Positions 37,371 to 49,300 of a DNA stretch of 64,000 bases are shown one piece after another. The DNA comes from Cytophagaceae bacterium (GTDB taxonomy: Bacteria > Bacteroidota > Bacteroidia > Cytophagales > Spirosomataceae). The DNA lies in the NCBI GenBank assembly GCA_016722655.1, contig JADKIR010000005.1:682001-746000 (forward strand), written 5' to 3'. The notes under the pieces were generated by a model that saw only the letters and a list, made by a program, of their open reading frames with translations, had not been told where the DNA came from and searched no databases. Each line of letters begins with the position of its first letter. Positions within the stretch are counted from its first letter, which is position 1. The position numbers were made by a program, and so were the translations under genes.

Positions 37371-40295
37371 TTATTTTGTTTTTGTAACTGTAGCAGGCTC
37401 ACAATATCCACCAGGACAAGTACAGTCTTTGGCAATTAAAGGTTCTGTTACGTCAATTATACAACCAAATTCATTGGTAACCCTTACTGTATAGTTATCC
37501 GATGGTCCCGATGGGTTTGGTAAATTAGATACCAAAATACCATGTGAAGGAATTGGGTTAACCAAATGATTTCCAGCTAAATCTGCTGGACCTGTACTGG
37601 CAGTTGGATTATAGGTATTTCCTAAGTTCCAGGCTGCTGTATCGTTGTCACGGAATCTGTTCAACACGAGCATACCGTTGTTTTGAGTCAAAGTTCCCAA
37701 ACAAATTGCACTTACAGGAATCACAGTAGCCACCGGCAATGGATTAACAGTTACGAGGAATGGCTCACGCGGAGATTCGCATCGCAGGGTATCGTTGATA
37801 GGTGACAAATACATTTTGGTCTGAGTTACATATCCCCATGTCGCTCCTGCTACCGCAGTAGATGGTGTAGGAGGTGTAGCCGGACGAGCCAATGAGTCAG
37901 TTAACCAATACCATGTAAGGTAATCATTCGGAGCCTGTAGAATGGTATGATCAAAAGGTGTTGCTGTTTGATTCAAACAATATACGGGATCGGCAGCATT
38001 AGGCTGAACAGGAGTATCATGAATAATTACATCGAAATCAATAGTATCTGACTGACAATTATGTGTACTATCATATTGTGAAACCCAGTAGGTAAACGTT
38101 CCAACAACACCAGTGGGAGGAGCAGGATAAGTTACAGTTGAGTCACCAGGAAGGTCAGTTTTATCCAAACCATACCAAATCAAAGCATAGTTACCAGGAG
38201 AGTGTACAGCAGTAAGCGGTGCTGATGGATAATCTTGACACCATGCAACATCCTGTACCGTTGGCATATCTGGTTGATCCCAAATGTCTATTCGAACGGT
38301 ATCGAGATGGGACTGACAATTATTGGCATCGACCTGTGCTACAAACCAGAGATCCTGGCCAACGATTGCTGTGTTGGCAAATGGTCCTACATTATGACCG
38401 ATTAATGAAGTAGTATCAGGCAGGTCAACCGAAGTCGGAAGAACCGGGCCATGCCACCATCTTAGGCTATCTCCATTATGATCAATAACCGGTGAGCTTA
38501 AAAGAGCAGACAATCTTTTGGCAGCAATGAACTGACAATAAGCTGTATCTATAGCATTTGGTCTGTCTGGAAGCGGATTAATAGTTACAAAAACTGTATC
38601 TGTACTAGCACATTCCAAAGTATTAGCGGTATATGCTGCTCTAACAACATAGTTACCTTCCATAGCCTCTGTTGCCAATAATCTTCTGTCAACTGAGTCG
38701 GCAGATGTCCAACCGTCAGGCCCTAACCAGCTCCATGTCAATGGTAAAATTGGATTGATTGGATTGCTCGGTTCGGAGTTATATGCCTGAAGAAATATGG
38801 TATCTTCAGCACAAACTGGTGAGTTGGAAGAAGCAACCGGAATTGGAAGTTCGTTAATAGTAAATGTTACCTCAGTAGTATCTCTGCAAGAAATATGACC
38901 GTTTTGTTCAGAAACTAATCTGTAGTGGTATATACCAGGAGCAGTTGGTAAGGTATTTAATCTAAGTGTATCTTCCCCTGTCAATGAGTCAAGAGTAGGA
39001 TTACTTGGGCCATTATTGTTCCACCACTGATATCTAAAACTTCCCTGATCAGAAAGGAATGGAGGAAGTTCATCCTGAATACCATAAGTATCGTTGGTAG
39101 TAGAAGTATAACCTGCCTGAGTATTTGCTGACTCAATAACTGGTGCAGGAGCTCCAAAACAAATCACCTGATTAGTAGGAGTTGTCAAAATTGGAGGAAG
39201 ACCAGGAATTACTTTAATTGGACAACAACCTTCAAAACCGCAAGATAATGCTGAAGAATCCTTGTAATATTTGTAATCACCCATCTGCTTAATAACTAAA
39301 CCCGATCCTGTCACATCAGCAAAAGTATTGGTTCCAGTGATTGTTGACCAAGTTGCTCCATTATCTGTACTTCTTTGCCAAACTACATCAGTGTAAATAC
39401 CACTTGCCAAAGTAAAAGTATATTCATCACCTGGACACCAATCCCGGTGAGTAGTGATACATATTTGTCCTTCATCATCTTCAATGTTTGCATCTTGTAT
39501 AGTTGGTTTAGGACCGGAATCCAAATCTAACTGGTCAAGCGTTAAAGTTTCCGCTGTAATTTCTTTAATACCTCTTGTGGTAACAATGTAACGCATTGTC
39601 AAACTCACTGTACCTCCAGGACCAGGAGCAATTGATCCAATATTCCATATCTTAGTTGCATCAGAATAAGTTCCAATACTTGGAACATTCGAGAAATAAG
39701 TCAATCCTGCAGCATAAGCAACCTCAAAAGTAACGCCAGTTGCAGTCAATGACCCTCTGTTAATAACCGCAACTGTGACTGTGACTGTATCTCCCATTGG
39801 CACATCGCCAGATGGGGAGCGTGTAATTGTTGTCTCAATATCAACAAATTGAGGCGTGTAGTTGTAGTTTACATAGGGCAGATAAAAGGTAGAGTCAGTA
39901 AAACAAGAGCCATCAAAGTTGTAAACTCTTAAGGTGTATTGCCTTCCGGGAGCAGTTGCAGGAGTTTGTAAAGTAGAATCTACAATTCCACCTACCAGCG
40001 AGGCATAGGTTGGTGAAGCTCCAAATGCCGGGCCCGAGTAGGAGTTTCCTACACTTAAACCGATTCTGCTTGCACTGTTTTGGATACCACTGACCTTGAT
40101 TTTGGCATTGGCAGTGACAGAGTCGGATGCATCAAATGTCGTAATCGTCATTGCCAGAGCAGGATTACATACCTGGGCGTACGTTGACAAATGTGCAAAC
40201 AACATCAAAAACGCCAGTGTGAGTGAGGCCACCCAAACTGAAGTTTTTTCTCCAAAAACAGACGCAAGTCTGATTTTCAAATAATTGTTTTCCAT
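37371..40295 (-). CDS. Large surface protein with DUF11 and Ig-like domains and KTK C-terminus
   Basis: A 974-residue secreted protein. The signal peptide core WVASLTLAFLMLFAHLSTYAQ ends near residue 41. Next is a beta module ending YTLRVYNFDGSCFTD. A DUF11-type domain follows (VPMGDTVTVTVAVINRGS, about 160-260), then a segment with GCCPIKVIPG. After that come about five Ig-like modules with IDTVRIDIWDQPDMP-type linkers and repeated YCQ/WCQ starts, each about 85-90 residues. The last 115 residues form a module shared with the giant neighbour, running from IPVSAICLGTLTQNNGMLVL to a Cys-rich end CTCPGGYCEPATVTKTK. It lacks a T9SS type A domain, and I see no type B domain. It lies 31 bp from the giant gene, so probably one operon. 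Confidence 0.82.
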   Translation of the reverse strand: MENNYLKIRLASVFGEKTSVWVASLTLAFLMLFAHLSTYAQVCNPALAMTITTFDASDSVTANAKIKVSGIQNSASRIGLSVGNSYSGPAFGASPTYASLVGGIVDSTLQTPATAPGRQYTLRVYNFDGSCFTDSTFYLPYVNYNYTPQFVDIETTITRSPSGDVPMGDTVTVTVAVINRGSLTATGVTFEVAYAAGLTYFSNVPSIGTYSDATKIWNIGSIAPGPGGTVSLTMRYIVTTRGIKEITAETLTLDQLDLDSGPKPTIQDANIEDDEGQICITTHRDWCPGDEYTFTLASGIYTDVVWQRSTDNGATWSTITGTNTFADVTGSGLVIKQMGDYKYYKDSSALSCGFEGCCPIKVIPGLPPILTTPTNQVICFGAPAPVIESANTQAGYTSTTNDTYGIQDELPPFLSDQGSFRYQWWNNNGPSNPTLDSLTGEDTLRLNTLPTAPGIYHYRLVSEQNGHISCRDTTEVTFTINELPIPVASSNSPVCAEDTIFLQAYNSEPSNPINPILPLTWSWLGPDGWTSADSVDRRLLATEAMEGNYVVRAAYTANTLECASTDTVFVTINPLPDRPNAIDTAYCQFIAAKRLSALLSSPVIDHNGDSLRWWHGPVLPTSVDLPDTTSLIGHNVGPFANTAIVGQDLWFVAQVDANNCQSHLDTVRIDIWDQPDMPTVQDVAWCQDYPSAPLTAVHSPGNYALIWYGLDKTDLPGDSTVTYPAPPTGVVGTFTYWVSQYDSTHNCQSDTIDFDVIIHDTPVQPNAADPVYCLNQTATPFDHTILQAPNDYLTWYWLTDSLARPATPPTPSTAVAGATWGYVTQTKMYLSPINDTLRCESPREPFLVTVNPLPVATVIPVSAICLGTLTQNNGMLVLNRFRDNDTAAWNLGNTYNPTASTGPADLAGNHLVNPIPSHGILVSNLPNPSGPSDNYTVRVTNEFGCIIDVTEPLIAKDCTCPGGYCEPATVTKTK

Positions 40296-40326
40296 GATAA
40301 ATTAGTATAAATTAAAATTGTTTTTT

Positions 40327-43300
40327 CTATTTTGTTTTTTCCACATTTGCCGGAGGACAGTACGGAATCTCACATTCTAAACACACATTTGTTACGTTTA
40401 CTGTTTGATCAATCGGACAACCTTCTGCACTAATAATTCTTATTGTATATGACTGCGGACTTAGTTTGGTTGGCCCTGCGATTGTTGCTGAAACTATCCC
40501 GTTAACAGGGATGACAGCTGGCGTATTGGCAGTTCCTGAATTGTATGTTGCCCCTTGATTAAATGAATACATTTCATTTTCTCTAAATCTTGTCAATATT
40601 AGCATTCCGTTATCCAGAACTTGTTTTCCAACACATGTCGGATTAATTGCTAATACTTGTGTGACAGGATAAGTATTTATTCTAGCTTCAACAGTACTTC
40701 TAAAGGTGCTAGAACAATTTTTAGGCGAAATACACGATGCGAAATAATTTCTCGATTCACTTAATATTGGAGTAGCAAAATTCGTACCAGTTGCTATACC
40801 ACTTCCTGAAAATTGCTGATCAAACCATGTAATTGTTCCAGTACAATTTGACCCTCCCAGGTTTACGCTTCCCGGACCGCAAATCTGACTTCCTGATAAT
40901 GAAGGAGGTAGAGGTAAAGGAAGGATTGAAACTGTAGCTGAATCATTATTAATACAACCGTTAGAATCTGTAACCATCAAATAATATGTACCATTATGAG
41001 TTGTACTATCTGCATTACTAATTAATGGATTTTGTAGATTTGAATTAAATCCTGACGGGCCTGTCCAACTGTAAATATTTCCCCCTGATGAAGCCAATTG
41101 GATATCAGAATCTGTGCAAAACTCTCCTGCGGTAATTGATATTGTTGGGTTTGCATAAATGGTAACCAATGCCGGATCCGAATTTGTGGTTCCGCAACCA
41201 GCTCCGGAGGCGGTGGCAACTAGTCTGTATCCTCTTAAACCGGGAGTTCCGGTATTTACAATTAAACTATCTGTATTTTCTCCCGGAATATTGTTATAAA
41301 CAACTCCGACCAGCTGCTGCCATTGAAAAGTAATTGTACCTGTGCCATTAGATGGGTTTCCTTTTAAAACTAAAGGTGAATTTTGGCAAATAGACATATT
41401 TGCTACATTTACACTGATTGTTAAATTTGGAACAATGATTACTCTGCTTGTTGAGGAAGTATCCATTCCACAACCTACCCCGCTTGCAGTAGCTATAATT
41501 CTGTAAAACAAAGTATCAGAGGTCGCAGTATTTACCAGAACTGTATTACTATTCGCACCAGAAATATTTACAAAATTTATGCTATCCGCCGAGACCTGCC
41601 ATTGATATGAAATAGTGCCGGTTGCATTATGAGGAGTGGCAGTAATCGTTGTACTTGCCCCTTCACAAACTGTTATATTTGGAATATCTACTGAAACCGA
41701 TAAATTCGGAACAACGGTTACTGTGGAAACAGAAGATGTTGAAGTTCCACAACCGATACCACTTGCAGTAGCAATAACCTTAAAATAATTAACTCCAACA
41801 GTTGAAGTAGGTACCAAAAGACTGTCACCAATGGCTCCCGGAATATTTATAAATGAAATATTATCAGAAGAAATCTGCCACTGATATGTGATAATTCCTG
41901 TTCCATTGGTTGTATTAGCATCAATTTGTAAAATTCCCCCCTGACATAAAGTAAAGCTAGGAATTGAAACATTAACACTTAAATTCGGAACAACAATCAC
42001 AACAGAACTATCCGAATCCATGTAATTACAACCGATTCCAGATGCTCTAACACCTACTTTATAATAGACAGTATCTACAGCTGAACCGTTAATAACCAGA
42101 CTATTTGAATTTGCTGATGGAATTATACTCCAGGTGGTTCCATCCTGAGAATTAGACCATTGATAATCAATTGGTCCATTTTGATTTGTAATATTTGCAT
42201 TTAAAGTAATAGAACCAGTTTGACATATTGTAATATCATCAAGATCAATGTTTGCTCCCAATTGAGGTAAAACAGTGATTGTAAATGTTTCAGTATTTCC
42301 GGGGCAATTGTTTATTAAAGGTGTTACTGTAATAGTCGCTGTGATTGGAGATACTCCATTATTAATAGCAGTAAATAAAGTAATATTTCCAGTTCCACTA
42401 GCCGAAAGACCAATAGATGGATTACTATTTGTCCAGGTATAACTAGTTGCCAACGTTCCTGTGAATGATTTGCCTGTGTAAAGTCCATTACTACAAACTG
42501 TATCATTCGAAACAGGATTCATTGTTATTACCGGATTCACAATTATTGTGAAAGTTTGATTATTTCCAGGACAAGAATTAATATAAGGTGTAACTGTAAT
42601 TGTTGCTGTGGCAACACTCAATCCAGAATTTAATGCTGTAAATGACGGCAAATCACCAGTTCCATTGGCAGCTAAACCAATTGAGGTATTACTATTGGTC
42701 CAGGAATAAGATGTTCCCAGGGTACTTGAAAAAATAATTGCAGGTAAAACTTCTGTATGGCAGAGGGTATCATTTGCAATCGGATTCATGGTGATTACAG
42801 GATTAATCGTCACAACAACCGTGAACGTAACAATATTACATGCTGCTGCATTCGTTGCCGTTACCGTATAAGTCGCTGTGCCGTTGGCTGCTCCTGAGTT
42901 TGTCAATGCTCCTGTTGAGAAAGTTGCTACTCCGGTTGCCTGTGCTGCCCCACCACTGATTCCTGCACTCATCGTTGGCAGTGTCCAGGTGTAGGTTGTT
43001 CCTGCGATATTGGCTGTTGGTGCAACTGCTGCTACACTTGCTCCTGAACAGATGGTTGCCGGGTTGGCTAAACTTGCTGTTAAGGTCGGTTGTATTGTTA
43101 CTACTACTGTAAAAGTTACTGTATTACATGCTGCTGCATTCGTCGCTGTTACCGTATAAGTCGCTGTGCCGTTGGCTGCTCCTGAGTTTGTCAAGGCTCC
43201 TGTTGAGAATTGAGCTACCCCTGTTGCTTGTGCTGCTCCACCACTGATTCCTGCACTCATCGTTGGCAGCGTCCAGGTGTAGGTGGTTCCTGCGATATTG

Positions 43301-46300
43301 GCTGTTGGTGCAACTGCTGCTACGCTTGCTCCTGAACAAATCGTTGCCGGGTTGGCTAAACTTGCTGTTAAGGTTGGTTGTATGGTTACTACTACTGTAA
43401 AGGTTACTGTATTACATGCTGCTGCATTCGTTGCCGTAACCGTATAAGTCGCTGTGCCGTTGGCTGCTCCTGAGTTCGTTAATGCTCCTGTTGAGAAAGT
43501 TGCTACTCCGGTTGCCTGTGCTGCCCCACCACTGATTCCTGCACTCATCGTTGGCAGTGTCCAGGTGTAGGTTGTTCCTGCGATATTGGCTGTTGGTGCA
43601 ACTGCTGCTACACTTGCTCCTGAACAAATCGTTGCCAGGTTGGCTAAACTTGCTGTTAAGGTTGGTTGTATGGTTACTACTACTGTAAAGGTTACTGTAT
43701 TACATGCTGCTGCATTCGTTGCCGTAACCGTATAAGTCGCTGTGCCGTTGGCTGCTCCTGAGTTTGTCAAGGCTCCTGTGGAGAAAGTTGCTACCCCTGT
43801 TGCCTGTGCTGCTCCACCACTGATTCCTGCACTCATCGTTGGCAGCGTCCAGGTGTAGGTTGTTCCTGCGATATTGGCTGTTGGTGCAACTGCTGCTACA
43901 CTTGCTCCTGAACAGATGGTTGCCGGGTTGGCTAAACTTGCTGTTAAGGTCGGTTGTATTGTTACTACTACTGTAAAGGTTACTGTATTACATGCTGCTG
44001 CATTCGTCGCCGTTACCGTATAAGTCGCTGTGCCGTTGGCTGCTCCTGAGTTCGTTAATGCTCCTGTTGAGAAAGTTGCTACACCGGTTGCCTGTGCTGC
44101 CCCACCACTGATTCCTGCACTCATCGTTGGCAGCGTCCAGGTGTAGGTTGTTCCTGCGATATTGGCTGTTGGTGCAACTGCTGCTACACTTGCTCCTGAA
44201 CAGATCGTTGCCGGGTTGGCTAAACTTGCTGTTAAGGTTGGCTGTATTGTTACTACGACTGTAAAGGTTACTGTATTACATGCTGCTGCATTCGTTGCCG
44301 TTACCGTATAAGTCGCTGTGCCGTTGGCTGCTCCTGAGTTCGTTAATGCTCCTGTTGAGAAAGTTGCTACACCGGTTGCCTGTGCTGCCCCACCACTGAT
44401 TCCTGCACTCATCGTTGGCAGCGTCCAGGTGTAGGTTGTTCCTGCGATATTGGCTGTTGGTGCAACTGCTGCTACACTTGCTCCTGAACAGATCGTTGCC
44501 GGGTTGGCTAAACTTGCTGTTAAGGTTGGCTGTATTGTTACTACGACTGTAAAGGTTACTGTATTACATGCTGCTGCATTCGTTGCCGTTACCGTATAAG
44601 TCGCTGTGCCGTTGGCTGCTCCTGAGTTTGTCAATGCTCCTGTTGAGAAAGTTGCTACTCCGGTTGCCTGTGCTGCCCCACCACTGATTCCTGCACTCAT
44701 CGTTGGCAGTGTCCAGGTGTAGGTTGTTCCTGCGATATTGGCTGTTGGTGCAACTGCTGCTACACTTGCTCCTGAACAGATGGTTGCCGGGTTGGCTAAA
44801 CTTGCTGTTAAGGTCGGTTGTATTGTTACTACTACTGTAAAAGTTACTGTATTACATGCTGCTGCATTCGTCGCTGTTACCGTATAAGTCGCTGTGCCGT
44901 TGGCTGCTCCTGAGTTTGTCAAGGCTCCTGTTGAGAATTGAGCTACCCCTGTTGCTTGTGCTGCTCCACCACTGATTCCTGCACTCATCGTTGGCAGCGT
45001 CCAGGTGTAGGTGGTTCCTGCGATATTGGCTGTTGGTGCAACTGCTGCTACGCTTGCTCCTGAACAAATCGTTGCCAGGTTGGCTAAACTTGCTGTTAAG
45101 GTTGGTTGTATGGTTACTACTACTGTAAAGGTTACTGTATTACATGCTGCTGCATTCGTTGCCGTAACCGTATAAGTCGCTGTGCCGTTGGCTGCTCCTG
45201 AGTTCGTTAATGCTCCTGTTGAGAAAGTTGCTACTCCGGTTGCCTGTGCTGCCCCACCACTGATTCCTGCACTCATCGTTGGCAGTGTCCAGGTGTAGGT
45301 TGTTCCTGCGATATTGGCTGTTGGTGCAACTGCTGCTACACTTGCTCCTGAACAAATCGTTGCCGGGTTGGCTAAACTTGCTGTTAAGGTTGGTTGTATG
45401 GTTACTACTACTGTAAAGGTTACTGTATTACATGCTGCTGCATTCGTTGCCGTAACCGTATAAGTCGCTGTGCCGTTGGCTGCTCCTGAGTTTGTCAAGG
45501 CTCCTGTGGAGAAAGTTGCTACCCCTGTTGCCTGTGCTGCTCCACCACTGATTCCTGCACTCATCGTTGGCAGCGTCCAGGTGTAGGTTGTTCCTGCGAT
45601 ATTGGCTGTTGGTGCAACTGCTGCTACACTTGCTCCTGAACAGATGGTTGCCGGGTTGGCTAAACTTGCTGTTAAGGTTGGCTGTATTGTTACTACTACT
45701 GTAAAGGTTACTGTATTACATGCTGCTGCATTCGTCGCCGTTACCGTATAAGTCGCTGTGCCGTTGGCTGCTCCTGAGTTCGTTAATGCTCCTGTTGAGA
45801 AAGTTGCTACACCGGTTGCCTGTGCTGCCCCACCACTGATTCCTGCACTCATCGTTGGCAGCGTCCAGGTGTAGGTTGTTCCTGCGATATTGGCTGTTGG
45901 TGCAACTGCTGCTACACTTGCTCCTGAACAGATCGTTGCCGGGTTGGCTAAACTTGCTGTTAAGGTTGGCTGTATTGTTACTACGACTGTAAAGGTTACT
46001 GTATTACATGCTGCTGCATTCGTTGCCGTTACCGTATAAGTCGCTGTGCCGTTGGCTGCTCCTGAGTTCGTTAATGCTCCTGTTGAGAAAGTTGCTACAC
46101 CGGTTGCCTGTGCTGCCCCACCACTGATTCCTGCACTCATCGTTGGCAGCGTCCAGGTGTAGGTTGTTCCTGCGATATTGGCTGTTGGTGCAACTGCTGC
46201 TACACTTGCTCCTGAACAGATCGTTGCCAGGTTGGCTAAACTTGCTGTTAAGGTTGGCTGTATTGTTACTACGACTGTAAAGGTTACTGTATTACATGCT

Positions 46301-49300
46301 GCTGCATTCGTCGCCGTTACCGTATAAGTAGCTGTGCCGTTGGCTGCTCCTGAGTTTGTCAAGGCTCCTGTTGAGAAAGTTGCTACACCGGTTGCCTGTG
46401 CTGCTCCACCACTGATTCCTGCACTCATCGTTGGCAGCGTCCAGGTGTAGGTTGTACCTGCGATATTGGCTGTTGGTGCAACTGCTGCTACACTTGCTCC
46501 TGAACAATGGTTGCCGTTGCAAACTGGGGGGGGGTGAGGGGGGGGGGGGGGTTTGCGGGTTGGCTAAACTTGCTGTTAAGGTTGGTTGATGGTTACTACA
46601 CTGTAGGACTGTTGCTGCTGCTTCGTTGCGTTACGAGGCGTGCGTGGCGCTCCTGAGTTCGTTAATGCCCTGTGGTGTGCTACCCTCCTGTGCTCCCCTG
46701 ATTCCTGCCGTTGTGCGTCCAGGTGTGGTTGTTCCTGCGATATTGGCTGTTGGTGCAACTGCTGCTACACTTGCTCCTGAACAGATCGTTGCCGGGTTGG
46801 CTAAACTTGCTGTTAAGGTTGGCTGTATTGTTACTACGACTGTAAAGGTTACTGTATTACATGCTGCTGCATTCGTTGCCGTTACCGTATAAGTCGCTGT
46901 GCCGTTGGCTGCTCCTGAGTTCGTTAATGCTCCTGTTGAGAAAGTTGCTACACCGGTTGCCTGTGCTGCCCCACCACTGATTCCTGCACTCATCGTTGGC
47001 AGCGTCCAGGTGTAGGTTGTTCCTGCGATATTGGCTGTTGGTGCAACTGCTGCTACACTTGCTCCTGAACAGATCGTTGCCGGGTTGGCTAAACTTGCTG
47101 TTAAGGTTGGCTGTATTGTTACTACGACTGTAAAGGTTCTGTATTACTGCTGCATTCGTCGCCGTTACCGTATAAGTAGCTTGCCGTTGGCTGCTCCTGA
47201 GTTTGTCAAGGCTCCTGTTGGAAAGTTGCTACACCGGTTGCCTGTGCTGCTCCACCACTGATTCCTGCACTCATCGTTGGCGCGTCCAGGTGTAGGTTGT
47301 TCCTGCGATATTGGCTGTTGGTGCAACTGCTGCTACACTTGCTCCTGAACAAATCGTTGCCGGGTTGGCTAAACTTGCTGTTAAGGTTGGTTGTATTGTT
47401 ACTACTACTGTAAAGGTTACTGTATTACATGCTGCTGCATTCGTTGCCGTTACCGTATAAGTCGCTGTGCCGTTGGCTGCTCCTGAGTTCGTTAATGCTC
47501 CTGTTGAGAAAGTTGCTACACCGGTTGCCTGTGCTGCCCCACCACTGATTCCTGCACTCATAGTTGGCAGCGTCCAGGTATAGGTTGTTCCTGCGATATT
47601 GGCTGTTGGTGCAACTGCTGCTACACTTGCTCCTGAACAAATCGTTGCCGGGTTGGCTAAACTTGCTGTTAAGGTTGGTTGTATGGTTACTACTACTGTA
47701 AAGGTTACTGTATTACATGCTGCTGCATTCGTCGCCGTTACCGTATAAGTAGCTGTGCCGTTGGCTGCTCCTGAGTTTGTCAATGCTCCTGTCGAGAATT
47801 GTGCTACACCGGTTGCCTGTGCTGCCCCACCACTGATTCCTGCACTCATCGTTGGCAGCGTCCAGGTGTAGGTTGTACCTGCGATATTGGCTGTTGGTGC
47901 AACTGCTGCTACACTTGCTCCTGAACAGATCGTTGCCGGGTTGGCTAAACTTGCTGTTAAGGTCGGCTGTATTGTTACTGTTACCGTAAAGGTTACTGTA
48001 TTACATGCAGCTGCATTTGTTGCTGTTACTGTGTAAGTCGCTGTTCCGTTGGCTGCTCCAGCGTTTGTCAAGGCTCCAGTTGAGAATTGTGCTACTCCAG
48101 TTGCTTGTGCTGCCCCACCACTGATTCCTGCACTCATCGTTGGCAGCGTCCAGGTGTAGGTTGTACCTGCGATATTGGCTGTTGGTGCAACTGCTGCTAC
48201 ACTTGCTCCTGAACAGATCGTTGCCAGGTTGGCTAAACTTGCTGTTAAGGTTGGTTGTATGGTTACTACTACTGTAAAGGTTACTGTATTACATGCTGCT
48301 GCATTCGTTGCCGTTACCGTATAAGTCGCTGTGCCGTTGGCTGCTCCTGAGTTCGTTAATGCTCCTGTTGAGAATTGTGCTACTCCTGTGGCCTGTGCTA
48401 CGCCACCACTGATTCCTGCACTCATTGTTGGTGCTGTCCAGGTGTAGGTTGTTCCTGCGATATTGGCTGTTGGTGCAACTGCTGCTACACTTGCTCCTGA
48501 ACAGATCGTTGCCGGGTTGGCTAAACTTGCTGTTAAGGTTGGCTGTATTGTTACTACGACTGTAAAGGTTACTGTATTACATGCTGCTGCATTCGTTGCC
48601 GTTACCGTATAAGTCGCTGTGCCGTTGGCTGCTCCTGAGTTCGTTAATGCTCCTGTTGAGAAAGTTGCTACACCGGTTGCCTGTGCTGCCCCACCACTGA
48701 TTCCTGCACTCATCGTTGGCAGCGTCCAGGGTGTAGGTTGTTCCTGCGATATTGGCTGTTGGTGCAACTGCTGCTACACTTGCTCCTGAACAGATCGTTG
48801 CCGGGTTGGCTAAACTTGCTGTTAAGGTTGGCTGTATTGTTACTACGACTGTAAAGGTTACTGTATTACATGCTGCTGCATTCGTCGCCGTTACCGTATA
48901 AGTAGCTGTGCCGTTGGCTGCTCCTGAGTTTGTCAAGGCTCCTGTTGAGAAAGTTGCTACACCGGTTGCCTGTGCTGCTCCACCACTGATTCCTGCACTC
49001 ATCGTTGGCAGCGTCCAGGTGTAGGTTGTTCCTGCGATATTGGCTGTTGGTGCAACTGCTGCTACACTTGCTCCTGAACAAATCGTTGCCGGGTTGGCTA
49101 AACTTGCTGTTAAGGTTGGTTGTATTGTTACTACTACTGTAAAGGTTACTGTATTACATGCTGCTGCATTCGTTGCCGTTACCGTATAAGTCGCTGTGCC
49201 GTTGGCTGCTCCTGAGTTCGTTAATGCTCCTGTTGAGAAAGTTGCTACACCGGTTGCCTGTGCTGCCCCACCACTGATTCCTGCACTCATAGTTGGCAGC

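Noticed and set aside
46526..46551. G runs as a G-quadruplex regulatory element
   Set aside because: They sit inside a coding repeat next to many small deletions; neighbouring units have no such runs, so an artefact is far more likely.
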